A stretch of DNA of 64,000 bases from Alphaproteobacteria bacterium (GCA_005883305.1 VBAC01000001.1:1674001-1738000); one strand, 5' to 3'. Counted from the stretch's first letter, positions 39,420 to 50,696 are shown. Notes: generated by a model not told the origin, from the letters alone. Numbers and translations: made by a program.

Positions 39420-40508
39420 ATGCGGGGGCTGGCCCTTTTCCTGTCGGCGCTGATGTTCGCCGGAGCCGCCGCTGCGCAGACGCCGGCCGCGCCCGATTAC
39501 GGCTCCCGGCTCACCGAAGGCGACGTCGCGCTCAACGATTTCCATTTCCGCTCGGGCGAGACCCTGCCCGAGCTTCGAATCCACTACGCCACGCTCGGGA
39601 TGCCGCACCGTAACGCCCGCGGCGAGATCGACAATGCGGTGATGGTCCTCCACGGCACCGGCGGCTCGGGCCGCCAGTTCCTCGCGCCGCAATTCGCCGG
39701 CGAGCTTTACGGGCCCGGCCAGCCGCTCGACATCGCGCGCTACTACGTCATCCTGCCCGACGGGATCGGCCACGGCCGCTCGTCCAAGCCGAGCGACGGC
39801 CTTCGCGCGCGCTTCCCGCATTACGATTATGCCGACATGGTTGAGGCGCAGCGGCTGATGCTCGCGCGGCTCGGAGTGACCCGCCTTCGCCTGCTCATGG
39901 GCACCTCGATGGGCTGCATGCACGGCTTCGTCTGGGCCGAGGCGCACCCCGGTTTCGCCCGCGCCATGATGCCGCTCGCCTGCCTTCCCGCCGAGATCGC
40001 CGGCCGCAACCGGATGTGGCGGCGCATGGCCGCCGAGGGCATCCGCCGCGATCCCGCCTGGGCCGAGGGCAATTACACCAGCGAGCCCATCCAGGGCCTG
40101 CGCGCCGCCGTCTCGCTGCTCCAGGTCGCCGGCCTCGCGCCGATCTACGTCCAGCAGACCTATCCCACCGGCGCGGCGGCCAACGCCTGGATCGACCAGC
40201 GGGTCGAGGCCGACATCGCCACCCGCGACGCCAACGACCTGATCTACCAGCTCGAGGCCAGCCGCACCTACAATCCCCTGCCCGATCTCGAGCGGATCCG
40301 GGTGCCGACGACCTGGATCAACTCCGCCGACGACTTCATCAACCCGCCCGACCTCGGAATCGCCGAGCCCGCCGCGCGGCGGATGCCGACGGTGCGCTTC
40401 GTGCTGATCCCGGCGACGGCGGAGACGCGCGGGCACGGGACTCACACCTGGGCGCGGTTCTGGAAGGACGAGCTGGTCGATCTGCTGCGGCGGACGGACG
40501 CGCGCTGA
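39420..40508 (+). CDS. Secreted alpha/beta hydrolase, homoserine O-acetyltransferase-like
   Basis: A 362-residue protein with a signal peptide (MRGLALFLSALMFAGAAAAQ). The hydrolase core resembles MetX: VLHGTGGSGRQF, PDGIGHGRSSKPSDGL, nucleophile Ser in LMGTSMGCMHGF, Asp in NSADDFINP and His in GHGTHTWARF. MetX is cytoplasmic, so a secreted copy is more likely an esterase or hydrolase. The start ATG 39420 has AAGGAG upstream. Confidence 0.85.
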   Translation: MRGLALFLSALMFAGAAAAQTPAAPDYGSRLTEGDVALNDFHFRSGETLPELRIHYATLGMPHRNARGEIDNAVMVLHGTGGSGRQFLAPQFAGELYGPGQPLDIARYYVILPDGIGHGRSSKPSDGLRARFPHYDYADMVEAQRLMLARLGVTRLRLLMGTSMGCMHGFVWAEAHPGFARAMMPLACLPAEIAGRNRMWRRMAAEGIRRDPAWAEGNYTSEPIQGLRAAVSLLQVAGLAPIYVQQTYPTGAAANAWIDQRVEADIATRDANDLIYQLEASRTYNPLPDLERIRVPTTWINSADDFINPPDLGIAEPAARRMPTVRFVLIPATAETRGHGTHTWARFWKDELVDLLRRTDAR

Positions 40509-40638
40509 CTGTCCATGTCCTTGACCGAACCGGATCGCCTGTGCCCTTGGCCAAAGCCGTCCTGATGACGACGTCGGCGGAGACCGCGGGGCGGGCGGAC
40601 CGCGGCGCCTTGTCGGCAAGCTTGCCGCCGCAATATCG

Positions 40639-42564
40639 ATGAAAATCGATATGCCGGCGCCTCCCTCCTTCAGCCATGTCCGCGGCTACCGGCGGGACAT
40701 CGATGGCTTGCGCGCCGTCGCCGTGCTTCCCGTCCTGATGTTTCATCTCGATGTGCCGGGATTTTCGGGCGGGTTTATCGGCGTCGATATTTTCTTCGTG
40801 ATTTCGGGATACCTGCTGACTTCGATCATCCTGGACGAATGGGCTGACGGGCGCTTCTCCATCGCCGGTTTCTATGAGAGACGCGCTCGCCGAATCCTGC
40901 CGGCGCTCGTCGTGCTGTTGGCGCTGGTGTCGGTCGCCTGCTCGCTCCTTTTCTCGCCATTGCAGAATTACGACTACGCCCAGTCCGTGTTCGCCACGGC
41001 CGTGTTCGCCTCGAACGCGCTGTTCGCCATGCGCCTCGATTATTTCGCCGGCATTACGGCGGAAACCCGCCCGCTGCTGCACACCTGGTCGCTGGCTGTG
41101 GAGGAGCAATTCTACGTCTTGCTTCCCTTCCTCATGCTCGCGCTGCTGCGCTGGGCCCCCAAGCGAATGCCGCTCGTGCTGGCGGGGCTCGGCGTGGCCT
41201 CCTTCCTGCTTTCCGTGGAGTTCACGGCCGCCCAGCCGGAAATAGCCTTCTATCATTTGCCGTTCCGAATGTGGGAGCTGCTCGCCGGATGCTGGCTTGC
41301 CACGCGACCGCCCCCGCGGGCGCCTTCATTCCGATCGGCCACGACCACCGGGGTTCTCGGCCTCACCCTGATCGCGCTGGCGGTGACCCTCTACGACCAA
41401 TATCTGCCCTTCCCGGGCATCGGCGCGGTGGCGCCCGTGCTCGGCGCCGCCCTGATCATCAGAGCGGGGGACCATGGCTCCCACCCGGTTTCGCGACTGC
41501 TCTCCTCGCGCCCTTTGGTCGGCATCGGTCTCATCTCTTATTCCCTCTATTTGTGGCACTGGCCGCCGATCGTTCTCTCCCAGCTCTATCTCTTCCGTTT
41601 TCTCACGGGGGCCGAACGCGTCTCGATATTCCTGTTCGCCGTCCTGATGGCCTCCCTTTCCTGGCGTTTCGTCGAGAGGCCGTTTCGCGACAGCGCACGC
41701 TTTTCCCGATGGAAGATTTTCGGCCTCGGCGCCGCGGCCCTGGCGGTTTTCGCGTGCGGGGCGCTCGTTGCGCTTTTCCACCTGTCCGGCACTGCCGTGG
41801 CCATCCAGGATACCCGCTTCGCAGCGGTGGAATCGATGCGCCAGGGGCCGTGCCACCTCGATTCGGATCAGCTGATCGCCGATTGGGCGGGGCCGATCCG
41901 GTGCGGCGCGGGAACCGGCGCGCCGCGGATCCTGCTTTGGGGCGATTCGCACGCGGCGCAATTGATGCCCGGCATTCGGGATCTGGCCGCGCGGGGCGCA
42001 GGGATTCACATCGTCCAGGTGAGCAAGACCTCCTGTCCGCCCGTGCTCGGCTTCGTCTTTCGCTTCCAGCCGGCCTGCACGCAGTTCAACAGCGAAGTGG
42101 CGTCGATGCTCGCGCGGGAGCGGTTCGACCAGGTGATCCTGGCAGCGAACTGGGAAGAATATCCGCTCGCGGACCGGATGGACCTGATGCAGGATACGAT
42201 CGACGTCATCCGCCGCCGAGGCGTGCGGGTGACCGTCGTGCTCCAAAGCCCCCGTTTCTTCTTCGACGATCCGGTCATCTATGAATCACGTTATGGCAGC
42301 GTGGTCGCCGAGATCAGGCCTCGAACCGTGATCACGGCGCAGGTCGCCAGCCTCCATGGCGTCGATTTCTTCGATCCGGAGGAGGCCATTTGCCGTCAGG
42401 AGCGTTGCACGATCCGCGACCGAAGGGGTTATCTGTTCTTCGACGGCCACCACCTTTCGCTGAACGGCAGTCGTCTCATGGCCTGCGCGCTGGTCCGAAC
42501 GCGGCTGCCGTTGCGCTGGTTGCGCGCGTGCGGGTTGCCTCGTCCCGTGAGCTCACATGATTGA
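40639..42564 (+). CDS. Acyltransferase-3 membrane protein with C-terminal SGNH domain
   Basis: A 641-residue OafA-type protein. The N-terminal half has about ten membrane helices and the acyltransferase-3 signature RDIDGLRAVAVLPV, DIFFVISGYLLT and FYERRARRILP. The C-terminal SGNH-type domain has the Ser in LLWGDSHAAQLMPG (about residue 435) and the terminal His in FFDGHHLSLNG. It transfers acetyl or other acyl groups to surface glycans. Its 3' end overlaps the convergent DUF4440 lipoprotein gene by 89 bp. Confidence 0.92.
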   Translation: MKIDMPAPPSFSHVRGYRRDIDGLRAVAVLPVLMFHLDVPGFSGGFIGVDIFFVISGYLLTSIILDEWADGRFSIAGFYERRARRILPALVVLLALVSVACSLLFSPLQNYDYAQSVFATAVFASNALFAMRLDYFAGITAETRPLLHTWSLAVEEQFYVLLPFLMLALLRWAPKRMPLVLAGLGVASFLLSVEFTAAQPEIAFYHLPFRMWELLAGCWLATRPPPRAPSFRSATTTGVLGLTLIALAVTLYDQYLPFPGIGAVAPVLGAALIIRAGDHGSHPVSRLLSSRPLVGIGLISYSLYLWHWPPIVLSQLYLFRFLTGAERVSIFLFAVLMASLSWRFVERPFRDSARFSRWKIFGLGAAALAVFACGALVALFHLSGTAVAIQDTRFAAVESMRQGPCHLDSDQLIADWAGPIRCGAGTGAPRILLWGDSHAAQLMPGIRDLAARGAGIHIVQVSKTSCPPVLGFVFRFQPACTQFNSEVASMLARERFDQVILAANWEEYPLADRMDLMQDTIDVIRRRGVRVTVVLQSPRFFFDDPVIYESRYGSVVAEIRPRTVITAQVASLHGVDFFDPEEAICRQERCTIRDRRGYLFFDGHHLSLNGSRLMACALVRTRLPLRWLRACGLPRPVSSHD

Positions 42565-42985
42565 GCGCGATCACCCACCTGCCGTCCACCTTGCGCATCA
42601 GCCGCGTGTTGATCCCGTCCTGCGGGCTGCCGCCGCCCTCGAGGCGGTAGCGGCTGATCAGCTGGGCGGCGTCGGGCGAGAGCAGCTCGACGCGCACGTC
42701 GAAGAAGTGGAGCCGGCCGCGCCGCGCCGGATCGCCGCCATAATCGCGGACATAATGGTCGAGCGTCCCCTGCCAGCCCTGCTGGAAGCGGCCCTTCGAG
42801 ACGAAGATCACGTCCGGGTTCTTGAAACCCGCCATGTAGCCGCGAAAATCGCCGCGGTTCCACGCCGCCTCCATGTTCGCGATCACCTGGCGGATCGCCG
42901 CTTCCTCGGCAGGGGGATCATAGGCCGGCTGGCGCGTGCAGGCGGCGAGCAGGAGCAGGAACCCTAAGGAAGCAACGAGCCTCAA
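42476..42985 (-). CDS. DUF4440/SnoaL-like lipoprotein
   Basis: A 169-residue protein. The lipobox is LLLLAAC (Cys 15), so it is membrane-anchored. The rest is an NTF2-like cone: AIRQVIANMEAAWNRGDF, GYMAGFKNPDVIFVSKG, HYVRDYGG, RVELLSPDAAQLISRYRLEGG and VDGRWVIALNHVSS. After residue ~145 the family ends; the last 24 residues (RDEATRTRATSA...) are antisense to the acyltransferase C-terminus. Function unknown. Confidence 0.82.
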   Translation of the reverse strand: MRLVASLGFLLLLAACTRQPAYDPPAEEAAIRQVIANMEAAWNRGDFRGYMAGFKNPDVIFVSKGRFQQGWQGTLDHYVRDYGGDPARRGRLHFFDVRVELLSPDAAQLISRYRLEGGGSPQDGINTRLMRKVDGRWVIALNHVSSRDEATRTRATSATAAAFGPARRP

Positions 42986-43004
42986 AAACCCTCTCCCATG
43001 GGAC

Positions 43005-45044
<2,040 letters not shown>

Positions 45045-45162
45045 CGACCCCTCCGCTTTTCGAGTGCGGAGAGTCGATAGGCGCGCCTTTACGTAAACGT
45101 CAACTCCGCTCTGCGGCCGAGCCGAAGCGGCCTTGGCGATCTGGTCCTGGAAAAGGGGGAAA

Positions 45163-45237
45163 TGGTGGGCGTGGCAAGGATTGAACTTGCGACCCCTGCG
45201 ATGTCAACACAGTGCTCTACCACTGAGCTACACGCCC
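45163..45237 (-). tRNA. tRNA-Val (anticodon GAC)
   Basis: Acceptor stem GGGCGTG with CACGCCC, D arm GCTCAGTGGTAGAGC, anticodon stem CTGTG/CGCAG with loop TTGACAT (anticodon GAC, codon GTC) and T arm GCAAG-TTCAATC-CTTGC. An A discriminator is followed by encoded CCA (45165-45163). 75 nt including CCA. Confidence 0.97.
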
Positions 45238-45251
45238 ACCGAAGGCGCGCG

Positions 45252-45279
45252 ATGTAGCGAGCCCCCTCGCCCTTCGCAA
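45252..45279 (-). promoter_or_regulatory. Predicted promoter of tRNA-Val
   Basis: Minus strand: TTGCGA (45279-45274), 16-nt spacer, CTACAT (45257-45252). This places transcription start about 7 nt before the mature tRNA. Confidence 0.5.
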
Positions 45280-45311
45280 GCCCGTGGGACGGTCGCATTG
45301 ATTACCTCGCT

Positions 45312-45382
45312 GTCATTGCGAGCGAAGCGCGGCAATCCAGCGGCGTCTGGATCGCCACGGCGCTGACGCGCCTCGCGATGAC
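45312..45382. repeat. Rep-D palindromic repeat, copy 2
   Basis: GTCATTGCGAGCGAAGCGCG with GCAATCCAGCG on the left; CTGGATCGCCACG ... CTCGCGATGACGG on the right. It lies between the tRNA and the following gene. Confidence 0.7.
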
Positions 45383-45454
45383 GGCCTTGGGGCAGGTCCC
45401 GCCGTCGCACCCGATCCTCTGTCCCCGGTCCCGAATTTAGGGCAAGCTGCGGCC

Positions 45455-46306
45455 ATGAACCAAATGCCCGCTCTGTTCATCGGCCACGGAAGCCCGATGA
45501 ACACGCTCGAGCTGAACGGCTATACGCGGGAATGGCGCAGGCTCGGGGTGGCCGTGCCGCGGCCGCGCGCGATCCTCGTCGTCTCGGCGCACTGGTTCAT
45601 CGGCGCGACCGCGGTGACCGCGATGGCTCGGCCGCGCACGATCCACGATTTCTACGGCTTCCCCGACGAGCTGTTCGCCTTCGATTATCCGGCGCCGGGC
45701 CTACCCGGGCTCGCCGGGGAGATCGCGGAAATCGTCAAGCCGCACTGGATCGGCGCCGACCGCGACCAATGGGGGCTCGATCACGGGACGTGGAGCGTGC
45801 TCGCACACCTCTTCCCCAAGGCCGACGTGCCCGTCGTTCAGCTCTCGATCAACGCGCTGAAGCCGCTCGACTATCATCTCGATCTCGCCGCCCGCCTCGC
45901 GCCGCTGCGCCGGCAGGGCGTGCTGATCCTCGCCAGCGGCAACGTCGTCCACAACCTCCGCCGGATCGACTGGGCGGACCCGGCCGGCGGGGCCGACTGG
46001 GCGCACCGCTTCGACGACGCCGTGGCGGAGCGGATGGCGACCGCGCCGGGCGATATCCTGAAGGCCGCCGAGCACCCGGATTACGGCCTAGCCGTGCCGA
46101 CGCCGGACCATTTCATCCCGCTGCTCTACACCGCCGCTCTGGCGGCGGCCGAGGGCAAGGCGGCCACGCCTTTTCTCAAAGGCTATGCGATGGGCTCGCT
46201 GTCGATGACCTGCTACGGCCTCGGCATCGAGGGCCTGCCCTGCGCGGAAGGCGCCCGCGCCGCCACGCTCCCCGACGGCGTCCCCGGCGACCAGAGCAAC
46301 ATCTAG
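45455..46306 (+). CDS. ygiD: Extradiol dioxygenase, 4,5-DOPA dioxygenase-like
   Basis: A 283-residue LigB-type dioxygenase. The metal ligands sit in LFIGHGSPMN (His), VVSAHWFIG (His) and a third His late in the protein (TPDHFIPLLYTA). VVQLSINALKPLDYH and ILASGNVVHNLR are family blocks. It resembles YgiD, which opens DOPA-type rings, but natural substrates are unknown. It has no neighbours of a ring-degradation pathway. Confidence 0.88.
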   Translation: MNQMPALFIGHGSPMNTLELNGYTREWRRLGVAVPRPRAILVVSAHWFIGATAVTAMARPRTIHDFYGFPDELFAFDYPAPGLPGLAGEIAEIVKPHWIGADRDQWGLDHGTWSVLAHLFPKADVPVVQLSINALKPLDYHLDLAARLAPLRRQGVLILASGNVVHNLRRIDWADPAGGADWAHRFDDAVAERMATAPGDILKAAEHPDYGLAVPTPDHFIPLLYTAALAAAEGKAATPFLKGYAMGSLSMTCYGLGIEGLPCAEGARAATLPDGVPGDQSNI

Positions 46307-46385
46307 GCTCCAGGTCCCTTTTCGACCCGAGCCCGCTGGACTCATGCCCTGAAACCAAGCAGTTCTGCCCGAACAGGGGGCCGGT

Positions 46386-47387
46386 ATGCGTTCAACAGTG
46401 CCAGCTTTGGTGATGGTTGCGTTGCTCGCCGGCTCGCCGGCCCCGGCGCGGACCGGAGAGGACCGGCGCGTGCCGACGGCGGCGGAGCTGCGCCAGTGCC
46501 CGCATCTGGCGCGGGTCGACTGGCGAAGGGTCGCGCGCGAGCTGGCGGAAGGGGAGCGCGATCGTCCGGCGGCGCCTTACGACTATGACGCCGAGCATCG
46601 CCGCATCCGCGGCCCCTGGCCGCTGCCCGATATCGGCCGCGCCGAGATCGTCATCGACATCGCCATCGGCCCCGGCGAGACCCAGGAATATCCGACTTCG
46701 ACCTCCGCCTTCGTCTGGCGCGAGCCGGGCGGCCAGTGGCAGGTCGACCGGATCGATCATATCAGCGCCTCGTTGCCGTCTTTGCCTCCGGGATCGCCGG
46801 TCATGACCGAGGAGGAGATCGAGCGCGCGCAGCGCCCCGCCACCCGCGGCCCCTTGAGCGCCTCGCAGGCGGCGGCGATCGACCGAGTCCTCGCCGATCC
46901 CTGCTTCGCCATCCAGCCCGATTACACGCCCTTCCACATGCCGCTTCGCACCGGCCAGATCGATTCCTGCTACGGGGCGATCAACAGCGCGGTCCGGATC
47001 CGCCGCGGGAGCGAGACGCGCCTCGTATCCGACATCTGCTCGCGCTGGCCGAGCGCCGAGCTCGCCAACGCCGTCATGTATGCGGCCATCGGCCTCGGCA
47101 CGCTGATCGAGCAGACCGCCCGCGCCCGCTTTCCGGACGGGGAAATCCGGATCGTCGCCATGCGCGAGGGCCGAAGGACGAGCATCTACCCCTTCTATTG
47201 CGGCGAGCTCGAGGTCGGCGGGCGCGCCGTCCCGGTGATGTTTCAGGACTTGCGCGACGGCGCCTGGGCCCGGCGCGATCTGTACGTGCCCGGCGAGCGC
47301 AACCGCTGGAGCGCCAGCTTCGAGGAGACCTGGGCGATGTTCTGCGCACCGGCGCAGCAGCCCGCGCAAGCCCCCTCGAAGCGTTGA
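46386..47387 (+). CDS. Secreted hypothetical protein, 333 residues
   Basis: It has a probable signal peptide (MRSTVPALVMVALLAGSPAPA), then a mature protein with several Cys (QCPHL, DPCFAI, DSCYGA, SDICSRW, FYCGEL, FCAPA). Even Cys spacing suggests periplasmic disulphides. FPDGEIRIVAMREGRRTS and YPTSTSAFVWREP look like beta strands. No known domain recognised. ATG 46386 has CAGGGGG upstream. It faces the gene at 47397. Confidence 0.75.
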   Translation: MRSTVPALVMVALLAGSPAPARTGEDRRVPTAAELRQCPHLARVDWRRVARELAEGERDRPAAPYDYDAEHRRIRGPWPLPDIGRAEIVIDIAIGPGETQEYPTSTSAFVWREPGGQWQVDRIDHISASLPSLPPGSPVMTEEEIERAQRPATRGPLSASQAAAIDRVLADPCFAIQPDYTPFHMPLRTGQIDSCYGAINSAVRIRRGSETRLVSDICSRWPSAELANAVMYAAIGLGTLIEQTARARFPDGEIRIVAMREGRRTSIYPFYCGELEVGGRAVPVMFQDLRDGAWARRDLYVPGERNRWSASFEETWAMFCAPAQQPAQAPSKR

Positions 47388-47396
47388 GGCCCGCCG

Positions 47397-47753
47397 CTAC
47401 GGAGTCATTCTGAGCGTCGCCGGATCGAAGCGGTGAAGAACGAGCTCCTCGGCGCCCTTGCGAAGGACCACCGTCCCCCGCTCGAAATCGACCGCGACCA
47501 CGCTCAGGGCCTCGCCCGGAGCGGTCGCTCCGGCCGCCTGGTAATTGTTGAGCAGGATCACCGCGACGACTCCGGACACGGTATCGCCGCCGGCCGCCCG
47601 GCGAGTCACTTCGGAGCGGGTGCTGCTGTCGAGCCCGGCGAGGACGGCGCGCTCATAGGCCGAATGGCCCTGGGCGTAAGCGGGGGCGGAGACCGCCGCG
47701 AGCGACAAGGTCAGCGGCGCGGCGAAGGCGAATGCGACACGAGCGAGGTTCAT
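47397..47753 (-). CDS. Secreted hypothetical protein, 118 residues
   Basis: The signal peptide is MNLARVAFAFAAPLTLSLAA, cleaved near APAYAQG. The mature part has a helix AYERAVLAGLDSSTRSEVTRR and a final beta section ALSVVAVDFERGTVVLRKG. GVVAVILLNNYQ is a mild hydrophobic stretch. No family recognised. The start ATG 47753 follows AGGGAAA. Confidence 0.7.
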   Translation of the reverse strand: MNLARVAFAFAAPLTLSLAAVSAPAYAQGHSAYERAVLAGLDSSTRSEVTRRAAGGDTVSGVVAVILLNNYQAAGATAPGEALSVVAVDFERGTVVLRKGAEELVLHRFDPATLRMTP

Positions 47754-47944
47754 TTTCCCTGTTCCTTCCATGAGGCGTGCGGAACCGCGCTATTCGGAAG
47801 CAAGCCGGCGCGACGCAGCCCGGCTCGTCTTATCGCCGCCGGCGGGGACGCCATATCGGTAGCAATGCTTAGGGAGTCGCCCCCAGTTCGCCGGGGCTCA
47901 GGGTCCGTACCTAACTGAGCTGAGCGGTTTTCCGCCTAATTACG

Positions 47945-48063
47945 GAGTCATCCCGGCGAAGGCCGGGACCCATGAACTCTGTCTTGCCAGAAGAAGCTCG
48001 GGACTGCGCCACACTTATTCATACCTCGGTGTGCATGGGTCCCGGCCTTCGCCGGGATGACTC
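47945..48063. repeat. Rep-A palindromic repeat, copy 4 (in a 359-bp gap)
   Basis: GAGTCATCCCGGCGAAGGCC ... GGCCTTCGCCGGGATGACTC. The surrounding gap 47754-48112 holds no credible gene; the remaining ~190 bp before it probably carries the promoter of the 47397-47753 gene, but none was clear. Confidence 0.85.
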
Positions 48064-48112
48064 CTTTTTTGTCCAAAATCTCAGTTCTTATTGAGTCTTG
48101 ACCCTCGGCCGC

Positions 48113-49042
48113 TCAGCATTGCGCCTGGACGGCCTGCCCTCCGAGCGAGCAGGCGGAACCCGCCGGCGCGCTGCGCTCGATCGGCGCATAGGCGTTCTGC
48201 ACCCGCCCGGCCTGCGCGGCGAGGCCCGCGGCCTGCCCGCCGCCGCCGAACCCGTCGTAGATCGCCCGAGCGGCGGTCGAGATGACTCCGGGCCGGTTCG
48301 AACCGCCGCGGGCGAAGAACACCACCGCGATCCGCCGCCCGTCGGGGTAAGTCAGATAGCCGACATCGCCGGTATAACCGTTGAGGGTCCCCGTCTTGTG
48401 CTCGACCCGGGCCTCGGGCGGAAGCAGCCCGCGAATCCGGTTCGTGCCCGTCGCGCAGCGGCGCATGAGGTCCAGCAGATGCGCCCGGCTCTGCGGGGTC
48501 AGCGCTTCGCCGCTGTCGATCGCGCGCAGCAGTCCGAGCATCGCCGTCGGCGTGCTCGAATCCCTGACATCGGTGAGGTCGCGGCGGTCGCTGAGCAGGG
48601 TGGCGATGGTGCGGTCGGCGCGGATCCCGCTGAGCCGGTGGGCGCGAAGCCAGGAATCGATCGCCGAAGGCCCGCCGAGCGTTGCGATCAGCATGTCGGT
48701 CGCCCGGTTGTCGCTGTGGATGATCATCGCTTCCATGAGGACGCGGGCCGTCGAGGCGCCGATCGGATCGTCGAGCGTGCGGCGCCCGGCGTCGACCTCG
48801 GAAAGATAGGCGGCGGCGACCGCGACCTTGACCGTGCTGGCCATCGGGAACGGCCGGTCGCCGTTGAAGGCGACCATCGCCCCGCTCGTCAGGTCGAGCG
48901 CGGCGATTCCATATTCGCCGGGATTTTCGGTGGCCAAAGCGGCGAGCCTCTGCTCGAGCGATTGCAGCTGCGCCGGCGCCTGGGCCAGAGCCGGTTGCGC
49001 GACGAAGGCCAGAAGCCAGACTAGAAAGCCGATGATCCGCAT
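48113..49042 (-). CDS. Class A beta-lactamase-fold serine hydrolase, omega-loop Glu not found
   Basis: A 309-residue secreted protein. After the signal peptide (MRIIGFLVWLLAFVAQPALA) it has the nucleophile motif MASTVK (Ser69, Lys72), SDN at about 110-112, and KTGTLNGYTGDVG as the KTG box. The expected E166-x-x-x-N170 loop is replaced by a short DRRDLTDVRDSSTP, with no Glu. Without that Glu, beta-lactam deacylation would be expected to be impaired, so a penicillin-binding or other hydrolase role is possible. The start ATG 49042 was chosen for the signal peptide. Confidence 0.85.
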   Translation of the reverse strand: MRIIGFLVWLLAFVAQPALAQAPAQLQSLEQRLAALATENPGEYGIAALDLTSGAMVAFNGDRPFPMASTVKVAVAAAYLSEVDAGRRTLDDPIGASTARVLMEAMIIHSDNRATDMLIATLGGPSAIDSWLRAHRLSGIRADRTIATLLSDRRDLTDVRDSSTPTAMLGLLRAIDSGEALTPQSRAHLLDLMRRCATGTNRIRGLLPPEARVEHKTGTLNGYTGDVGYLTYPDGRRIAVVFFARGGSNRPGVISTAARAIYDGFGGGGQAAGLAAQAGRVQNAYAPIERSAPAGSACSLGGQAVQAQC

Positions 49043-49214
49043 CTCGATACCCCACTGGATCCGCGTGGTCCGAAGATACACGATGCACCCGACATTGTTA
49101 CTGCGCCGTATGCGTCCGCCCACGCGTCAGCCGCATATCCGGCTCAACTCGGCGCAAGCGTCGAGGAATGAACGAAGGACCGGACCCTGCGACGGGGCCC
49201 GTCGTGCTGCTCCG

Positions 49215-49298
49215 CCTTTTCCTCTTTGCGCCTTCGCGGCTTCGCGTGAGCAAAAAAGGAAGGCCGTCACGCAAAGACGCAAAGCCGCAAAGGGAAGG
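49215..49298. repeat. Rep-H inverted repeat (in a 302-bp gap)
   Basis: CCTCTTTGCGCCTTCGCGGC with TTCGCGTGAG, mirrored by GTCACGCAAAGACGCAAAGC with CGCAAAGGG. The gap 49043-49344 has no credible gene; this stem-loop is about its centre and lies downstream of cpdR, where it may mark the transcript end. Confidence 0.65.
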
Positions 49299-49344
49299 CA
49301 GAAGTATTCCGGCCTGGGCTGGCGATGACGAAGGTCGAGCCGCG

Positions 49345-49722
49345 CTAAAGCCGCCCGTGCTGGTCCTCGGTCATGAACATCCGCTCGACCTCGGCGACGA
49401 GCTCGCGCAGGTGGAAGGGCTTGGAGAGGACCTTGGCGTCGGGCGTCTTGCGCCCGGCCTTCAGCGCCACCGCGGCGAAGCCGGTGATGAACATGACGCG
49501 GATTCCGGGCTGGATCTCGCCGGCCTTCTGGGCGAGCTCGATCCCGTCCATCTCGGGCATGACGATGTCGCTCAGGAGCAGGTCGAAGCGCGCCGCCTGG
49601 AGCAACGGCACGGCGTCGGTCCCGCGGTCGACCGCGACCACCTCGTAGCCCACCCGCTCGAGCGCCCGCACCAGGTAGGTGCGCATCGATTCGTCGTCTT
49701 CGGCGAGCAGGATCCTGAGCAT
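49345..49722 (-). CDS. cpdR: CpdR-like single-domain response regulator
   Basis: A 125-residue stand-alone receiver. The acidic pocket is LLAEDDESM, the phospho-Asp is in LLLSDIVMPEMDGIEL (about residue 52), then the Thr in MFITGFAAVAL and Lys in VLSKPFHLREL. The sequence resembles Caulobacter CpdR, which in its unphosphorylated form takes ClpXP and substrates to the pole during the cell cycle. The phosphorelay partner is not here. Function by similarity of motif order. Confidence 0.88.
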   Translation of the reverse strand: MLRILLAEDDESMRTYLVRALERVGYEVVAVDRGTDAVPLLQAARFDLLLSDIVMPEMDGIELAQKAGEIQPGIRVMFITGFAAVALKAGRKTPDAKVLSKPFHLRELVAEVERMFMTEDQHGRL

Positions 49723-49817
49723 TGCGCCATGTTATGCCCGCAGAGTGTAAATTTTTCCAGCCGTCCGGGAATGCCCTCGATTGCGCCCGTCCCATAGCGG
49801 GCCTAGGTCGGAGGCCG

Positions 49818-50696
49818 ATGAACGCGCCCGATCACGCCCCCTTCTTCCGAATCGGTCCCGAGCGGCCGGTGTCGCCGGTCGTCCTCTCCATCCCCCATGC
49901 CGGGCGCGACTACCGCCCCGAGCTGATCCGCGCGGCGCGGCTTCCGCAATCGGCTCTGGAGAGCCTCGAGGACCGGCTCGTCGACCGGCTGGTGTGGCGG
50001 GCGACCGCCAACGGCGCCACCGCCTTCGTCGCCCGCTCGCCGCGCGCCGAGATCGACCTCAACCGCGACGAGCGCGAGATCGATCCGGCATCGGTCGCCC
50101 CGCCGCTGCCCTCCAGCGGCCTGGTCCAGTCGGCGCGCACCCGCGGCGGAATCGGCCTCGTCCCCTCGCGGATCGTCGGCCTGGGCCCGATCTGGCGCGA
50201 GCGGCTCGCCCGGAGCGAGCTCGATCGCAGGATCGCGCAGATCCACCGCCCCTGGCACGAGGCGCTGGACGCGGCTTTGGTCCACGCCCGCAATCGCTTC
50301 GGCGGAGCGATCCTGCTCGATTGCCATTCGATGCCCCCGCGCCCGCCCCAGCAGGGCGTCAATGCCGCGCCCAACGCCACCGTGATCTTCGGCGACCGCC
50401 ACGGCGCGACGATCGGCGCCGACCTGCTCGACGCCGCCGTGGAGGCGGCGCGCGCGCTGGGCTATCGAACCGCCTGCAACGCGCCTTATGCCGGCGGCTA
50501 CACCGTCTCGCGCCACGGCCGGCCGGAGCGCTCCATCCACGCCCTCCAGATCGAGCTCGACCGCTCGCTTTACCTCGACCGCGACCTGCGCGGCCCCGGG
50601 CCCGGGTTCGAGGGGGTGTGCCGGCTGATCGCGGCGGTGGCGGGGGCGCTGGAGGCGCGGTTGCTGGGCGGGCTGGAGGCGATCGCTGCTGAGTAG
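49818..50696 (+). CDS. N-formylglutamate amidohydrolase family protein
   Basis: A 292-residue FGase-fold protein. The metal and substrate segments are LSIPHAGRDYRPEL (His), EIDLNRDEREID (Asp/Glu), ILLDCHSMPPRPP (His) and PYAGGYTVSRHGRP. It releases formate from N-formyl-L-glutamate (histidine degradation) or acts on related amides; no hut genes are adjacent, so the role is open. The start ATG 49818 is preceded by GGAGG. Confidence 0.88.
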   Translation: MNAPDHAPFFRIGPERPVSPVVLSIPHAGRDYRPELIRAARLPQSALESLEDRLVDRLVWRATANGATAFVARSPRAEIDLNRDEREIDPASVAPPLPSSGLVQSARTRGGIGLVPSRIVGLGPIWRERLARSELDRRIAQIHRPWHEALDAALVHARNRFGGAILLDCHSMPPRPPQQGVNAAPNATVIFGDRHGATIGADLLDAAVEAARALGYRTACNAPYAGGYTVSRHGRPERSIHALQIELDRSLYLDRDLRGPGPGFEGVCRLIAAVAGALEARLLGGLEAIAAE

